Assembly: GCA_009837885.1 (NCBI GenBank) | Contig: VXSP01000017.1 | Coordinates: 1 to 63,154 of the forward strand | Length of the DNA stretch: 63,154 bases | Source: Holophagales bacterium | GTDB lineage: Bacteria; Acidobacteriota; Thermoanaerobaculia; Multivoradales; Multivoraceae | Direction: 5' to 3' | Shown here: piece after piece, positions 42,073 through 53,709 of the stretch | Numbering within the stretch: position 1 is the stretch's first letter | Layout of the letters: every line of letters begins with the position of its first letter | Made by a program: the position numbers and the translations under genes | Notes under the pieces: generated by a model | What the model was told of the DNA's origin: nothing | The model's input: the letters and a program-made list of their open reading frames with translations, nothing else | Database searches by the model: none

Positions 42073-44544
42073 GTGGCCGATCCTCCCTGCTCCGACCTGC
42101 GCGTGATCGAGGTCGCCGGCTCGCCCGCCGGCGCGTATGCGGCGCGGCTGCTGGCGCTGTGCGGCGCCGACGTGCTGCGGATCGAGCCGCCTGACGGCGA
42201 TCCGTGGCGCGAAGTGGGGGAGCGCTGGCGGGACGTCGGGGCGGAGTACGCGTACCTCAACCTGGGCAAGCGAGCGGCGCGGTTGCGGCCGAGCGCGGAT
42301 GGGGGTCGGGCGCAGGTCCTGGAGCTGGTCGAGCGCTCGGGCGCGGACGTGATCATCGAGAGTGGCGCGCCAGGTCCGCTCGAACCTCTGATCGACGAGG
42401 CGGATGCGCCGCACGCCGTGTTGTTGCGGATCTCGCCGTTCGGCCTGGGGGCCGGTGGGCGCGATGTGTGGTCCGAGACGGGGCCGCCGCGGTCGAACGA
42501 GTTCACCGACGACGCCTGGTCTGGGCACACCTTCCTCAACGGCAGGGCGGATCGGGAGCCGATCGCGCGGCCCGGCCTCCACGCGCACTGCCAGGCGGGA
42601 GCACACGCGGCGATCGGCGGGCTGGCCGCGCTTCTGGCGCGGTCCCGGATCGGCCGCGGCCAGACGGTCGACGTATCCCACGTCGAGGGCCTCGCCGCGA
42701 TGCACCAGTACACGACGGTCATGTGGACGCAGGCCCGACACGTGCTCCCCCGCGTCGGCAACACGCAGGGCGGCCCATGGCACCCGATCGGCGTCTACCG
42801 GTGCAAGGACGGGTACGTGTTCCTGGCGATGCCGAGCTGGGAGATGGTCCGCCCGTTCCTTCTGGCCGCCGGTCTCGACGCGGTGGTGGAGGATGCGCGC
42901 TTCGTCCGGGACGTTGACCGCGCTCACCACCGGCTCGAGTTCGACCGCGCGATCGAGCCGTGGCTCCTGGCTCACACGACGGCGGAGATCATCGAGCTGG
43001 GCGTGCGGGCACGGGTGCCGATCGGTCCGATCCACGACGCACTGGGAGTGCTCGAGGATCCGCACTTCCGGGCGCGGGAGTTTTTCGTGCCGATCGATGG
43101 CGCGGAGGGGCCGCTCGTGCCCCGCGGACCGTTCGTGCTCGACGGGAAAGCGCTGGTGCTTTCGCTGGGCGATGCGACTATCGGACCGGCGCCGCTGCTG
43201 GACGACGCGCCGGCGTGGTCGTCGCCGGGCGGCTCGGCAGGCGAGGGGGACGCCGCGCTCGACCGCGGCCCGCTCCAGGGCGTCCGCGTTCTCGACCTGA
43301 CCCGGGTGTGGGCGGGGCCGTTGGCGACCCGAATTCTGGGCGACCTCGGGGCCGACGTGATCAAGGTCGAGGCGGCGTGGTCGCGGGGTCCGGCGACGCG
43401 GCCTGCCCGCGATGGGGCACTGAGCCACCTGTTCCCGGAGGACGATGTCGGCGAGCGGCCGTTCAACCGGAGTGCGGCGTTCAACAAGATGAACCGCAAC
43501 AAGCGGTCGCTGACCCTGGAGCTGGACGATCCCGAGGCGAAGCGGCTGTTCGAGAGGATGGTCGAGCGGGCGGACGTCGTCTGCGACAACTTCAGTCCCC
43601 GGGTCATGCCGAAGCTGGGGCTCGACGCGGATCGGTTGCGCGAGATCAATCCACGGGTGGTCGCGGTCGCGATGCCGGGTTTCGGCCACTCGGGGCCCTA
43701 CCGCGACCGGCTGGCGTACGGTCCGTTGATCGAGGCGTCGATGGGGCTGACATCCCACATCGGCTATCGCGGCGGTCCGCCGTGCCGATCCGGCGTCGCC
43801 TGGCCTGATCCGGTGACCGCGCTCCATACCGTGGTCGGAACGCTGGCCATGCTGTACCGGCGCTCCCGTTCGCCGGAAGGTGCCGGCGGGACCGTCGAGA
43901 CGCCCATGGTCGAGGCGACGGCGACGACCTTCGGCGACAGCATCCTCACCGCGCAGCTTCGCGGATCGGCCGAGCCGCGGCGCGGCAACAGGCATCCGCG
44001 GCGGGCGCCCCAGGGTTGCTATCCGTGCGCTGGCGAGGATCGGTGGATCGCGATCAGCGTCGAGAGCGACCGGGAGTGGCGGGCGCTGTGCCGCATTTCC
44101 GGCTTGGCGCCGCGCTTCGCTTCGATGTCGCTCGAGCAGCGGCAGACGGAGGAGGACCGGATCGATGACCTGCTGGCGGACTGGACCCGTGACCAGGAGC
44201 GAGGCTCGCTGGTTGAAAGCCTGCATCGAGTGGGCGTGACTGCGGCGCCGGTCGCCGACGGTCGCGACCTGGCCGAGAATCAGTTCCTCGAGGCTCGCCG
44301 CTTCTGGGCCGAGGTCGATCACCCGGAGGTCGGCCGTCGCCGCTACCCGGGCCTGCCTATCCGGCTGAGCGCCACGCCCGCCACCTACCGTCGCGGCGCG
44401 CCCTGCCTGGGCGAGCACAATCGCGAAGTCCTGGTCGAGGTGCTGGGGTTCGAAGATATGCGAGTCGATGAGCTGGAACGGGCAGGTGTCCTGCGGGACA
44501 CGCCGCCTGCGGGTGCGACGGGCCGGGGTGTGAAGAAGGACTGA
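42073..44544 (+). CDS. family III CoA-transferase, two fused domains, second copy
   Basis: This 823-residue protein starts at a GTG. The first domain is about residues 7-350 (LRVIEVAGSPAGAYAARLLA) and the second about 397-810 (VRVLDLTRVWAGPLATRILG, then LGADVIKVEAAW). The regions aligned with the usual catalytic Asp read VDVSHVE in the first domain and VETPMVE in the second, so both carry Glu. Whether this changes the chemistry is not known. Segments such as FNKMNRNKRSLTLEL and PCLGEHNREVLVEVLGF are typical of the family. A VOC protein gene follows after 16 bases. It is divergent from the SDR across 94 bases. Confidence 0.87.
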   Translation: MADPPCSDLRVIEVAGSPAGAYAARLLALCGADVLRIEPPDGDPWREVGERWRDVGAEYAYLNLGKRAARLRPSADGGRAQVLELVERSGADVIIESGAPGPLEPLIDEADAPHAVLLRISPFGLGAGGRDVWSETGPPRSNEFTDDAWSGHTFLNGRADREPIARPGLHAHCQAGAHAAIGGLAALLARSRIGRGQTVDVSHVEGLAAMHQYTTVMWTQARHVLPRVGNTQGGPWHPIGVYRCKDGYVFLAMPSWEMVRPFLLAAGLDAVVEDARFVRDVDRAHHRLEFDRAIEPWLLAHTTAEIIELGVRARVPIGPIHDALGVLEDPHFRAREFFVPIDGAEGPLVPRGPFVLDGKALVLSLGDATIGPAPLLDDAPAWSSPGGSAGEGDAALDRGPLQGVRVLDLTRVWAGPLATRILGDLGADVIKVEAAWSRGPATRPARDGALSHLFPEDDVGERPFNRSAAFNKMNRNKRSLTLELDDPEAKRLFERMVERADVVCDNFSPRVMPKLGLDADRLREINPRVVAVAMPGFGHSGPYRDRLAYGPLIEASMGLTSHIGYRGGPPCRSGVAWPDPVTALHTVVGTLAMLYRRSRSPEGAGGTVETPMVEATATTFGDSILTAQLRGSAEPRRGNRHPRRAPQGCYPCAGEDRWIAISVESDREWRALCRISGLAPRFASMSLEQRQTEEDRIDDLLADWTRDQERGSLVESLHRVGVTAAPVADGRDLAENQFLEARRFWAEVDHPEVGRRRYPGLPIRLSATPATYRRGAPCLGEHNREVLVEVLGFEDMRVDELERAGVLRDTPPAGATGRGVKKD

Positions 44545-44560
44545 CGTAGGGTGGCACGGA

Positions 44561-44995
44561 ATGAGACTCGACACTGTCCTCGAGGCCTGCCTCTACGTTG
44601 ACGATCTGGACGCGGCCGAGGCCTTCTACACGGAGATCCTCGGACTCACTCTCCACTCGAAGCTCGAAGGGAGGCACGTCTTCTTCCGCTGCGGCAGCCA
44701 GATGATCCTGCTCTTCAACCCGGAGGCGACTGCCGATCCGGACTTGACCCCGCGGGGTCTTGGGCTCCACGGATCCCACGGCCCCGGTCATCTTGCCTTC
44801 GGTGTGTCGGAGGATGAGATCGACCTCTGGCGCTCTCGTCTCGAGAGCCATGGCGTACCGGTCGAACAGGAGATCGACTGGGGCGGCAGCCGGGGACGAT
44901 CCATCTACTTTCGCGACCCGGACGGAAACAGCCTGGAGTTCGCGACGTCCGCGTTGTGGGGGTTGAGCGAGCCGTCAGGCCCCGCAGGCTCCTAG
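44561..44995 (+). CDS. VOC (glyoxalase/dioxygenase) superfamily protein
   Basis: This 144-residue protein shows the paired beta-alpha-beta-beta-beta modules of the VOC fold: EACLYVDDLDAAEAFYTEIL, then HGPGHLAFGVSEDEIDLW, and finally IYFRDPDGNSLEFAT. Possible metal ligands are His in GHLAF and Glu in NSLEF, but the N-terminal ligand is less clear. It may be a lyase, dioxygenase or resistance-type binding protein. It follows the CoA-transferase closely. Its stop overlaps the stop of the opposing gene by four bases. Confidence 0.82.
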   Translation: MRLDTVLEACLYVDDLDAAEAFYTEILGLTLHSKLEGRHVFFRCGSQMILLFNPEATADPDLTPRGLGLHGSHGPGHLAFGVSEDEIDLWRSRLESHGVPVEQEIDWGGSRGRSIYFRDPDGNSLEFATSALWGLSEPSGPAGS

Positions 44996-46053
44996 CCGCC
45001 CGTTTGCTCTGCCACTTCGCTCTCTTCAAGGCGCGCGCCGCGCAGCGTGTTCCCAAGGGAGTAGTTTCCCTCGTGGCAGGCGTACTCGTAGAGCTTGTCA
45101 TCCGTCGCGGGCCAGGTGTACTCGACGGTGTAGGGCGCTTCCCAGTCGCCGTTCTCGACGGTGAATCGATAGAGCAAGGTCTGCGAATCCTCGAACGAAA
45201 ACCGCTCGATGACGCGCTGATCGGCGGGGGGCGAGGGATCGCCGTAGAGGGCGAACGTCACCCAGTTCTCCTCCTGGAAGTTCGTCGTCTCGATGACGAG
45301 CGTCTCGCCCTCCCACCAGGCCACGGAATCGCCGGCCCGCGAGCGGTACCCGGGCGGCGCGTGGCGGGCCGCCTCCCTGGACGGGCTGATCGGGACGATC
45401 CGCGCGTAGTGCATCCACTCGATCAGGATCATCAGGTGGGTGTCGGTCTGCACCACCGTCTTCAGGTTGTTGTAGAACTTGGGGTAGATCGGGATCGTCC
45501 CCTCGAGCGAGAAGATGCAGCGGTCGGCGATCGACAGCGACTCCGGGTCGTCGTAGGGGCCGACCTCGCGATCGCGCCACCATGCCCTGCCCTGGTTCTG
45601 GAGGAAGAACCCGTAGACGCCTTCCCGGCGGGCCTTGCCGCGCTCGGTCAGGGGCGGGTAGCGGCCGTTCGGCGGGTCGACGATCAGGGAGGTGCGGTAC
45701 TTGCCGCCGACCTTGACCGCCGAGGTGCCCCGGTCCATGAAGAAGTAGTTGTAGCCGCCGACGCTGGCGCCCGCGGGCGGGGCGTCGCGGTCCGGATCAC
45801 TGGCCCGCGACGTGAGGTCGATCCTCGCTGCTTCCTGCGACCGGATCCGCTCCGCCTCGTCCTCGGTCAGGTGAAGGCGATGACCAAGTTCGGGGCTGCG
45901 CTCGATGGGCGTCAGGGTGCTGATGTCGTAGTTGCCGGAGAAATCGGGCTTTCCGCCGGACGTTCTGGGGATGCCGTCCGCCGCGGCGGCAGCGGCGATT
46001 CCGGTCGCGAGAGTGAAAGCGCATGCGACTCGGATGCTCCTCGAGATGCTCAT
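44992..46053 (-). CDS. secreted protein of unknown family, second of a tandem pair
   Basis: The open frame extends further, but the ATG at 46053 is chosen because a signal peptide (VACAFTLATGIAAAAAA) follows and because it overlaps the preceding stop as ATGA. This gives 353 residues. The mature protein begins DGIPRTSGGKPDFSGNYDIS and has distinctive segments GGYNYFFMDRGTSAV, YKYR-type basic beta strands, SLSIADRCIFSLEGTIPI, VVQTDTHLMILIEWMHYARI and ATDDKLYEYACHEGNYSL. I recognise no named domain. The neighbouring gene is a close paralogue. An extracellular or periplasmic location is supported by the signal peptide only. Confidence 0.75.
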   Translation of the reverse strand: MSISRSIRVACAFTLATGIAAAAAADGIPRTSGGKPDFSGNYDISTLTPIERSPELGHRLHLTEDEAERIRSQEAARIDLTSRASDPDRDAPPAGASVGGYNYFFMDRGTSAVKVGGKYRTSLIVDPPNGRYPPLTERGKARREGVYGFFLQNQGRAWWRDREVGPYDDPESLSIADRCIFSLEGTIPIYPKFYNNLKTVVQTDTHLMILIEWMHYARIVPISPSREAARHAPPGYRSRAGDSVAWWEGETLVIETTNFQEENWVTFALYGDPSPPADQRVIERFSFEDSQTLLYRFTVENGDWEAPYTVEYTWPATDDKLYEYACHEGNYSLGNTLRGARLEESEVAEQTGG

Positions 46054-47117
46054 CGGGCACCGCCGCTTTGGGCCGCGACCTGCCGTTCCTCGAGACGTGC
46101 TCCACGCAGGGTGTTGCCGGTCGCGTAGTTGCCCTCGTGGCAGGCGAATTCGTACAGCTTGTCGTCCGTCGCGGGCCAGGTGTACTCGCCACTGTAGGGC
46201 GTCTCCCAGTCTCCGCTCTCGAGCGTGAACCGGTAGAGGATGGTTTCCGCGTCCTGGAAGGAAAAGCGCTCGACGACATGCTGGTCGGCCGGCGGGGACG
46301 GCTCGCCGAACAGTGTCGTCGCGATCCACTTCTCTTCCAGGAAGTTCGTCGTGTCGACGACCAGGGTGTCGCCCTCCCACCAGGCGACCGAGTCGCCGGC
46401 GCGGGAGCGAATCTCGGGCGGCAGGTGTCTAGCTTCCTCCCTCGAGGCGCTGATCGGGATGACCCGCGCGTAGTGCATCCACTCGATCAGCACCATCAAG
46501 TGTGTGTCGGTCTGCACGATCGTCTTGATGTTGTTGTAGTTCTTGGGGTAGATCGGGATCGTCGCCTCGAGCGAGAACAGGCAGCGGTCGGCGATCGACA
46601 GCGACTCCGGGCCGTCGTAGGGACCGACTACGCGGTCGCGCCACCACGCCGGCCCGGTGTTCCGCTTCGAGAATCCGTAGAGTCCGTTTCGCCGCGCTTC
46701 TCCACGCTCGGTCAGGGGTGGAAAGCGGCCGTTCGGAGGGGTTACCAGCAGGGAGGTGCGGTACTTCCCGTCGACCCTGACCGCCGACGTGCCCCGGTCC
46801 ATGAAGAAGTAGTTGTAGCCGCCGACGCTGCCGCCGACCGGAGGCGCTGTCCGATCAGGATCGCTCGCCTGCGACCTGGTTTCGATGTTGCGAGCCTCCC
46901 GCAGGCGGATCTCCTCGGCTTCGGATTCCGTCAGGGTCAGGCGTTCGCCCAACTCGGTACTCCGCTGCACCGGCGTCAGCGAGCTGATGTCGTAGTTGCC
47001 GGAGAAGTCGGGTTTGCCGTTTGGGGTTCTGGGGATGTCGTCCCCTGCCGCGGCTCCGCCGGCGCCGACGGCGAGAGTGAGGATGAAGGCAATGCGGGTT
47101 CTTCCCTTGATGCTCAT
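46050..47117 (-). CDS. secreted protein of unknown family, first of a tandem pair
   Basis: I chose the ATG at 47117, which has GGGAGGGG just upstream and begins MSIKGRTRIAFILTLAVGAG, in parallel with MSISRSIRVA in the downstream paralogue. This gives 355 residues. An ATG at 47147 would add ten residues without a better ribosome-binding site. The mature part shares almost every motif with its neighbour: PRTPNGKPDFSGNYDIS, GGYNYFFMDRGTSAV, SLSIADRCLFSLEATIPI, VQTDTHLMVLIEWMHYAR and ATDDKLYEFACHEGNYAT. The conserved C-R/H-rich and Trp-rich pattern suggests a compact beta-rich fold. The function is unknown. Confidence 0.75.
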   Translation of the reverse strand: MSIKGRTRIAFILTLAVGAGGAAAGDDIPRTPNGKPDFSGNYDISSLTPVQRSTELGERLTLTESEAEEIRLREARNIETRSQASDPDRTAPPVGGSVGGYNYFFMDRGTSAVRVDGKYRTSLLVTPPNGRFPPLTERGEARRNGLYGFSKRNTGPAWWRDRVVGPYDGPESLSIADRCLFSLEATIPIYPKNYNNIKTIVQTDTHLMVLIEWMHYARVIPISASREEARHLPPEIRSRAGDSVAWWEGDTLVVDTTNFLEEKWIATTLFGEPSPPADQHVVERFSFQDAETILYRFTLESGDWETPYSGEYTWPATDDKLYEFACHEGNYATGNTLRGARLEERQVAAQSGGAR

Positions 47118-47173
47118 GCGAGCCCCTCCCAGCCGACTTCGTTCCATACGCGGGCCAGTTTAGAACGGCCTCC

Positions 47174-49039
47174 CTAGTCGCCCGGCACGTACCAGATCGG
47201 CGACGACCAGGCGCGCTCCTGGATCGTCGACGGCATGTCGGGATTCGGCTCGACGCCGGCGCGGAGCGCGTCCCAGGTCGACCAGCGGCAACTCGGGTTC
47301 TCCAGCACGCGGACGTAGTACACGGCATGCTTCGCGGCGTCGAAGTCCGGGTCGGTCCACAGGGCCGAGAGTTCGGCGGCGCCCAGATCCTGCGAGATGC
47401 TGCAGTCGGTCAGATCGACCGCTGCGCCGTTGTCCGGGCATCGGAGCGGTGCGCCGGACGGGACCCCGCCGTCGGCGCAGGCGATGTCGACGACCTGCTC
47501 ACGCGGCTCGCCGCCTTCGACCCAGGCCTTGACCACCTGGAGGCGCTGGAGCGGCGCGCTGTCCGCGTCCCGCGCCGCCCAGACCAGGAAGCGCGGGCTC
47601 CGGCCCTCGTTCGCCACGAGATCGCCGCCCATCGGCACGCCGCCGTCGTAGGCGGCGGCGACCATCTCCGGGTCGGAGGTCAGGTCGTCCGCGTAGCCGT
47701 AGCCGGCGAAGAAACGGATGCGCATCCGCGGGCCGCTGGTCGCGAACGTCTCCTTGCGCCGGAAGGCCTCGTAGATCGAGTCGCGGGTGTTCTCCTCGGC
47801 CCAGACGCCGGCCAGACCCGAGCCGCCCCAGTACTTGAAGCTGTTCTGGGCGTACCGCTCACCGTCTTCGGTCGGTTCGTCGAGCGGCACCGAGCCGCGG
47901 CCCTGGCCGGTTCCGTCGCCGACGCCGACCTTGCCGTGGAAGTTGTCCTCCTCCGGCGTGCCGGCCGAGTTGTGGGTGTCGGTCGCGCCGACCACGCCGA
48001 AACGGAACGGATTGAAGCCCTGTGTTTCCTGAAGCACGAGACCGTTCAGGTAGGCCTCGCGAACGTAGCTGCCCTTCGGTTCGCTGTAGAGCGTGGTGGC
48101 GATCCGGTAGGGGAAGATCTCGAACTCGCCCCACTCGTCGTTCGGCGACAGCAGCGGATGGGTTTCCGAGGTGCCCTTGACCTGGGTCATCTCGACCAGG
48201 GGCTCGTTGCGCATCCTCAGGTCGGCGTACGCGGCGTCGAGGGGTTCACCGCCCACCGTCTCCAGCTTGAACATGTGGCCGTTGCTGCCGTTCGAGTTGT
48301 GCGGAATGGCGAGGCCCTCGATGTCTGCCTCACGCAGGCCGTCGAGCCAGCGCCAGAGGTCTTCGGGGTTCCGCGAATCGGTCGAGGCGAACGGCTTGGG
48401 CGGCACGTTGCTCCCCTTGAAGATGACGTTGCGGTGCAGGTTGCCTCGGTCGTCCGACGAGGTCGTGTACTCGTAGCCGACGAAGGTCGTGAAGTTGCCC
48501 GGGTCGTTGTGGGCCTCCGCGGCATCGATGATCTCCTGCCACGCGGTGCGGGCGGCCAGGTCCACGGCGTCGGCCGGCAGCGCGGCGAACTCGCCGCTGC
48601 GCAGCCCCTGGATGGCACGGGCGAAGCCGCCGCCGCCTCGGAGATCCGCCCCGAGAGTCGTCTCGTAGAGGGCGCTCCCGGTGTCGTCCATTGCCGGCAT
48701 TGCGCCCAGGTACATGCCGTGGTCGGTCACGGCCTGGAAGTCGAACGCTCCGCTCTGGAGCTGGAGCTGCTGGCCACTCGGATGGGGGATCGCCTCGCCC
48801 TTGGCGAAGCGGTAGGCATCGTCGGGACTCGTCCGGGTCTGGAACAGGTAGGCGTCGAACGAGAACCGGGTGTGGACGTGCAGGTCGCCGAAGTAGGCGT
48901 CCCGGAGCGGATTCGGCGCTGGCGCTTCGCCGGTCGCGAACGCGCCGCCGCCGGTGTCGTCGGCGCCTTGGGTGGAGCAGCCGAGCAGGGCGAGCGAGAA
49001 GAGAGCTGCCGAAACGAGAGCAGCGCGGGCAGGACGCAT
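47174..49039 (-). CDS. DUF3604 lipoprotein with a PHP-like fold
   Basis: This 621-residue protein has a lipoprotein signal (LALLGCST) with GGAG a few bases before the ATG. It continues with the DUF3604 pattern YFGDLHVHTRFSFDAYLF, FDFQAVTDHGMYLG, LAIPHNSNGSNGH and GVVGATDTHNSAGTPEEDNF, all with candidate metal-binding His and Asp. A C-terminal region with several Cys ends in WSSPIWYVPGD. DUF3604 proteins are common in marine and soil bacteria and poorly characterised. A second, more distant member is cut by the left edge of this window. It is 36 bases downstream of hutH on the same strand, so it may belong to that transcript. Confidence 0.85.
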   Translation of the reverse strand: MRPARAALVSAALFSLALLGCSTQGADDTGGGAFATGEAPAPNPLRDAYFGDLHVHTRFSFDAYLFQTRTSPDDAYRFAKGEAIPHPSGQQLQLQSGAFDFQAVTDHGMYLGAMPAMDDTGSALYETTLGADLRGGGGFARAIQGLRSGEFAALPADAVDLAARTAWQEIIDAAEAHNDPGNFTTFVGYEYTTSSDDRGNLHRNVIFKGSNVPPKPFASTDSRNPEDLWRWLDGLREADIEGLAIPHNSNGSNGHMFKLETVGGEPLDAAYADLRMRNEPLVEMTQVKGTSETHPLLSPNDEWGEFEIFPYRIATTLYSEPKGSYVREAYLNGLVLQETQGFNPFRFGVVGATDTHNSAGTPEEDNFHGKVGVGDGTGQGRGSVPLDEPTEDGERYAQNSFKYWGGSGLAGVWAEENTRDSIYEAFRRKETFATSGPRMRIRFFAGYGYADDLTSDPEMVAAAYDGGVPMGGDLVANEGRSPRFLVWAARDADSAPLQRLQVVKAWVEGGEPREQVVDIACADGGVPSGAPLRCPDNGAAVDLTDCSISQDLGAAELSALWTDPDFDAAKHAVYYVRVLENPSCRWSTWDALRAGVEPNPDMPSTIQERAWSSPIWYVPGD

Positions 49040-49075
49040 GACGATCTCCTTGGTGCAGGTTTTCGACGGACTAGG

Positions 49076-50592
49076 TTAGCGCGGGAGCGCGGGCGCCACG
49101 TAGCCGCGGAAGGCGCCTCGCCCGATCAGCGCGGCAACGCCCGCGATGTCGTCGGCGAGCGGCCGGTCCTCGGTGTACGGCGGCGAGATCGCACGCACCG
49201 TCGCGATCGCCTCCTCGATCGCGGTGGAACTCCGGTCCGGACGGCGGAACTCGATTCCCTGAGCCGCCGCGAGCAGTTCGATCGCGACGATGTTCTGCAC
49301 GTTGTCCAGCATGTCGTGCAGCCGTCGTGCCCCGTGGGTCGCCATGCTGACGTGGTCCTCCTGGTTGGCGGAGGTCGGGATCGTGTCCACCGTCGCGGGA
49401 TGGGCGAGGCACTTGTTCTCGGACACGAGGGCCGCGGCGGTCGTGCTGGCCATCATGAAGCCGCTGTTCAGGCCGCTGTTGCGGACCAGGAAGGCCGGCA
49501 ACTGGCTGAGATTCGCGTCGATGAGGAGCGCCGTGCGGCGTTCGGACAGCGAGCCGATCTCGGCGACCGCGAGTGCCAGGTAGTCGGCGGCGATCGCGAC
49601 CGGCTCCGCATGGAAGTTGCCGCCGGAGAGGATCTCTCCGGTGCTCGCGAAGACGAGCGGATTGTCGGTGACGGCGTTCGCTTCCGTCTCGAGAAGGCCG
49701 GAGACGTGGCGGAGCGCTTCCAGACAGGCGCCGGCGACCGGGGGCTGGCAGCGGATCGAGTAGGGGTCCTGCACCCGGTTGCACTTCAGGTGCGAGGCCC
49801 GGATCTCGCTTCCCTTCATCAGCTCCCGCAACGCGGTGGCGACGTCGGCCTGACCGGAATGCCCCCGCAGATCCTGGATTCGTCGGTCGAACGGGCCGTC
49901 GCTGCCCTTGGTCGCGTCGGTGGCCATCGCACCGGCCACCAGGGCCGCGGCCAGGACATTCTCGGCCCGGAAGACCGCGGCCAGCGCCAGCGCCGTCGAC
50001 ACCTGGGTGCCGTTCAGCAACGCAAGGCCCTCCTTCGGGCCCAACCGGATCGGTTCGATACCCGCCTCGGTCAGGGCTTCGAGCGCGGGGACCAGCCTGC
50101 CGCGGACGTGGGCCTCGCCCTCGCCGAGCAGCACGCGTGACAGATGGGCGAGCGGCGCGAGGTCTCCCGAGGCGCCGACCGAGCCCTGCGAGGGAATGCA
50201 CGGGTAGATCTCGTGCTCCAGGAGCGCTCTCAGTGCGTCGACCAGTTCCAGTCGCACGCCGGAATGGCCGCGGGCAAGCGCCATCACCTTCAGCAGGATG
50301 ACCAGCCGCACGACCTCGTCGCTCAGGTCGGCGCCGACGCCGGCGGCGTGGGAGCGAACCAGGTTCTCCTGGAGATGGGCGAGTTCGTGCTCCTCGATCC
50401 GCACCTGGGCGAGCTGCCCGAAGCCGGTGTTGACGCCGTAGACCGCGGCGCCTTCGGCGATCACGCGGTCGACGGCGGCCGCTGCCGCGTCGATTCGGCT
50501 CCGGGCGTCCTGGCCGAGTTCGACGCTGAGCGGAAGGCGCCAGGCTTCCCGCAGTTCGTCGAGCGTCAGCGGCGAACCGTTGAGTTGGAGGT

Positions 50593-50596
<4 letters not shown>
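49076..50596 (-). CDS. hutH: histidine ammonia-lyase
   Basis: This 506-residue enzyme removes ammonia from histidine to give urocanate, the first step of histidine use. The Ala142-Ser143-Gly144 triad in [16 protein letters not shown] forms the MIO cofactor and is at the canonical position. Further hallmarks are [30 protein letters not shown] and [13 protein letters not shown]. The ATG overlaps the stop of hutU as ATGA, so translation is coupled. Gene order on the minus strand is hutF, hutU, hutH. Confidence 0.97.
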
Positions 50597-52269
<1,673 letters not shown>

Positions 52270-52283
52270 ATCGGGCTCCGCGG

Positions 52284-53645
52284 TTACGGGCCTGCTTCCA
52301 GGTTTGCCAGTGCTCTTGCGAAGTCTCTTGCCGCTTCGCTGCGATCGGCGTGCTCGCCGCCTGCTACCCGCCACTTGCCATCGACCATCACCCGTTCGAT
52401 GGGGAGGCGGTAGCCCGAGAATACCAGCGCGTCGAGCAGGGTGGCCTGGTCGTGGCCGGCGAGCATCGGATCCCCGGCGTCGAGGACGACCAGATCGGCC
52501 GGCGCGCCCTGCTCAAGGCCGATGGCCCCGTGGCCGGCTGCCTGGGCGCCGCCGGCAAGCGCGTGCTCGAACAGTTCCCTCCCGACGTGCAGGTGCCGCA
52601 TGGACGCCACGTTCCGGGACCGCGAGCGAAGCCGCTGTCCGTACTCGAGCCAGCGCAGTTCCTCGAAGGGATTGATCGAGATGTGGCTGTCGGAGCCGAT
52701 CGCGATTCGGCCGCCGTGCCGCAGATAGTCGGGCAGCGGAAACAGGCCGTCGCCCAGGTTCGCCTCGGTCGTCGGACACAGGCAGACGGTGGCGCCGGAG
52801 GCGGCGAGATCGCGGCCCTCGTCGGCGTCCATGTGGGTGGCATGCACCAGGCACCACGGCTCACCGATCTCGAAACGATCCAGGAGCCAACGGACCGGGC
52901 GCTGTCCGTGCGCAGCCAGGCACTCGTCGACCTCCCGTTGCTGCTCGGCGACGTGGAGGTGCATCGGCGCGCCGGTTTCTCCGGCTCGCGCCGCGACCTG
53001 GCGCAGCGACGTTTCGCCGACCGCGCGCAGGCTGTGGACCCCGATGCCGACCCGGATCGTCCCGGAGGCGGTCCGGCCGGCGCGTTCCTGGTGGTCGAGA
53101 AAACGCGCGGTGGTCATGGCAAAGGAGCGTTGGCCGGGTGTGACGGCGTCGTCGCCGAATCCCGCGCGCTGGTAGAGCACGGGGACGTACGTCAGCCGAA
53201 TGCCGGTGGCCGAAGCCGCGCGCTGGATCGCCCCGAACATCGTCTCCGCGTTCCCGGTTCCCGCCGGCTCCCGGTGCAGGTAGTGGAACTCGACGACCGA
53301 GGTGTACCCGCTTTCCAGCATCTCCACGTACGCCTGCCGCGCGATCGCCTCGAACCGCCCGGCATCGAGCCGCCGGACGAGTCGGTACATGCTTCGGCGC
53401 CAGGTCCAGAAGCTGTCGCGGCCGGCTCCCGATCGGTGTTCGGTCCTGCCGGCCAGCGCCCGCTGGAAGGCGTGGCTGTGGGCGTTGGTGAGGCCGGGAA
53501 TGACGATGCCGGCGTCCAGCTCGACGGGGCAGCGGGCGGTGCGTGGTTCGACCTGGGTGACCCTGCCGCCCTCTATGACCAGCAGGACGTCTTCTTCCCA
53601 GCCCGGTGGCAGGAGCGCGAGGCGTGCCCTGATCCTCGTCACCAT
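52284..53645 (-). CDS. hutF: formimidoylglutamate deiminase
   Basis: This 453-residue amidohydrolase turns formimidoylglutamate into formylglutamate and ammonia. The start at 53645 ([20 protein letters not shown]) is the only reasonable one; the longer frame runs into hutI. Metal ligands are in [22 protein letters not shown] and HATHMD, and the acid is in [20 protein letters not shown]. The segment [13 protein letters not shown] is typical of HutF rather than of guanine deaminases. This means the five-step pathway, which then needs HutG deformylase. No hutG is in this window. Confidence 0.94.
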   Translation of the reverse strand: MVTRIRARLALLPPGWEEDVLLVIEGGRVTQVEPRTARCPVELDAGIVIPGLTNAHSHAFQRALAGRTEHRSGAGRDSFWTWRRSMYRLVRRLDAGRFEAIARQAYVEMLESGYTSVVEFHYLHREPAGTGNAETMFGAIQRAASATGIRLTYVPVLYQRAGFGDDAVTPGQRSFAMTTARFLDHQERAGRTASGTIRVGIGVHSLRAVGETSLRQVAARAGETGAPMHLHVAEQQREVDECLAAHGQRPVRWLLDRFEIGEPWCLVHATHMDADEGRDLAASGATVCLCPTTEANLGDGLFPLPDYLRHGGRIAIGSDSHISINPFEELRWLEYGQRLRSRSRNVASMRHLHVGRELFEHALAGGAQAAGHGAIGLEQGAPADLVVLDAGDPMLAGHDQATLLDALVFSGYRLPIERVMVDGKWRVAGGEHADRSEAARDFARALANLEAGP

Positions 53646-53709
53646 GGTCCACGCTACTGCCTGGCGGTGCCGTCTGGCAATCGCGTGGACAACAGGGCAG
53701 GATCGGACG
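53646..53709. promoter_or_regulatory. divergent hutF-hutI intergenic region with an inverted repeat
   Basis: The 64-base gap between the divergent hutF and hutI starts contains an 8-bp perfect inverted repeat, GTCCACGC at 53647-53654 and GCGTGGAC at 53683-53690, with 28 bases between. One arm lies next to the hutF ATG and the other near the middle of the hutI leader. It could be an operator for a regulator of both genes. It does not match the TGTATATACA-like HutC site, so the regulator is unknown. I see no convincing -10 or -35 boxes. Confidence 0.35.

Noticed and set aside
47327..50140. A plus-strand open frame of 937 codons opposite the DUF3604 lipoprotein and hutH
   Set aside because: It lies opposite two certain genes on the minus strand. 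Its residues are dominated by Arg, Val, Asp and Gly, as expected from antisense frames in GC-rich DNA, and no family pattern is visible.
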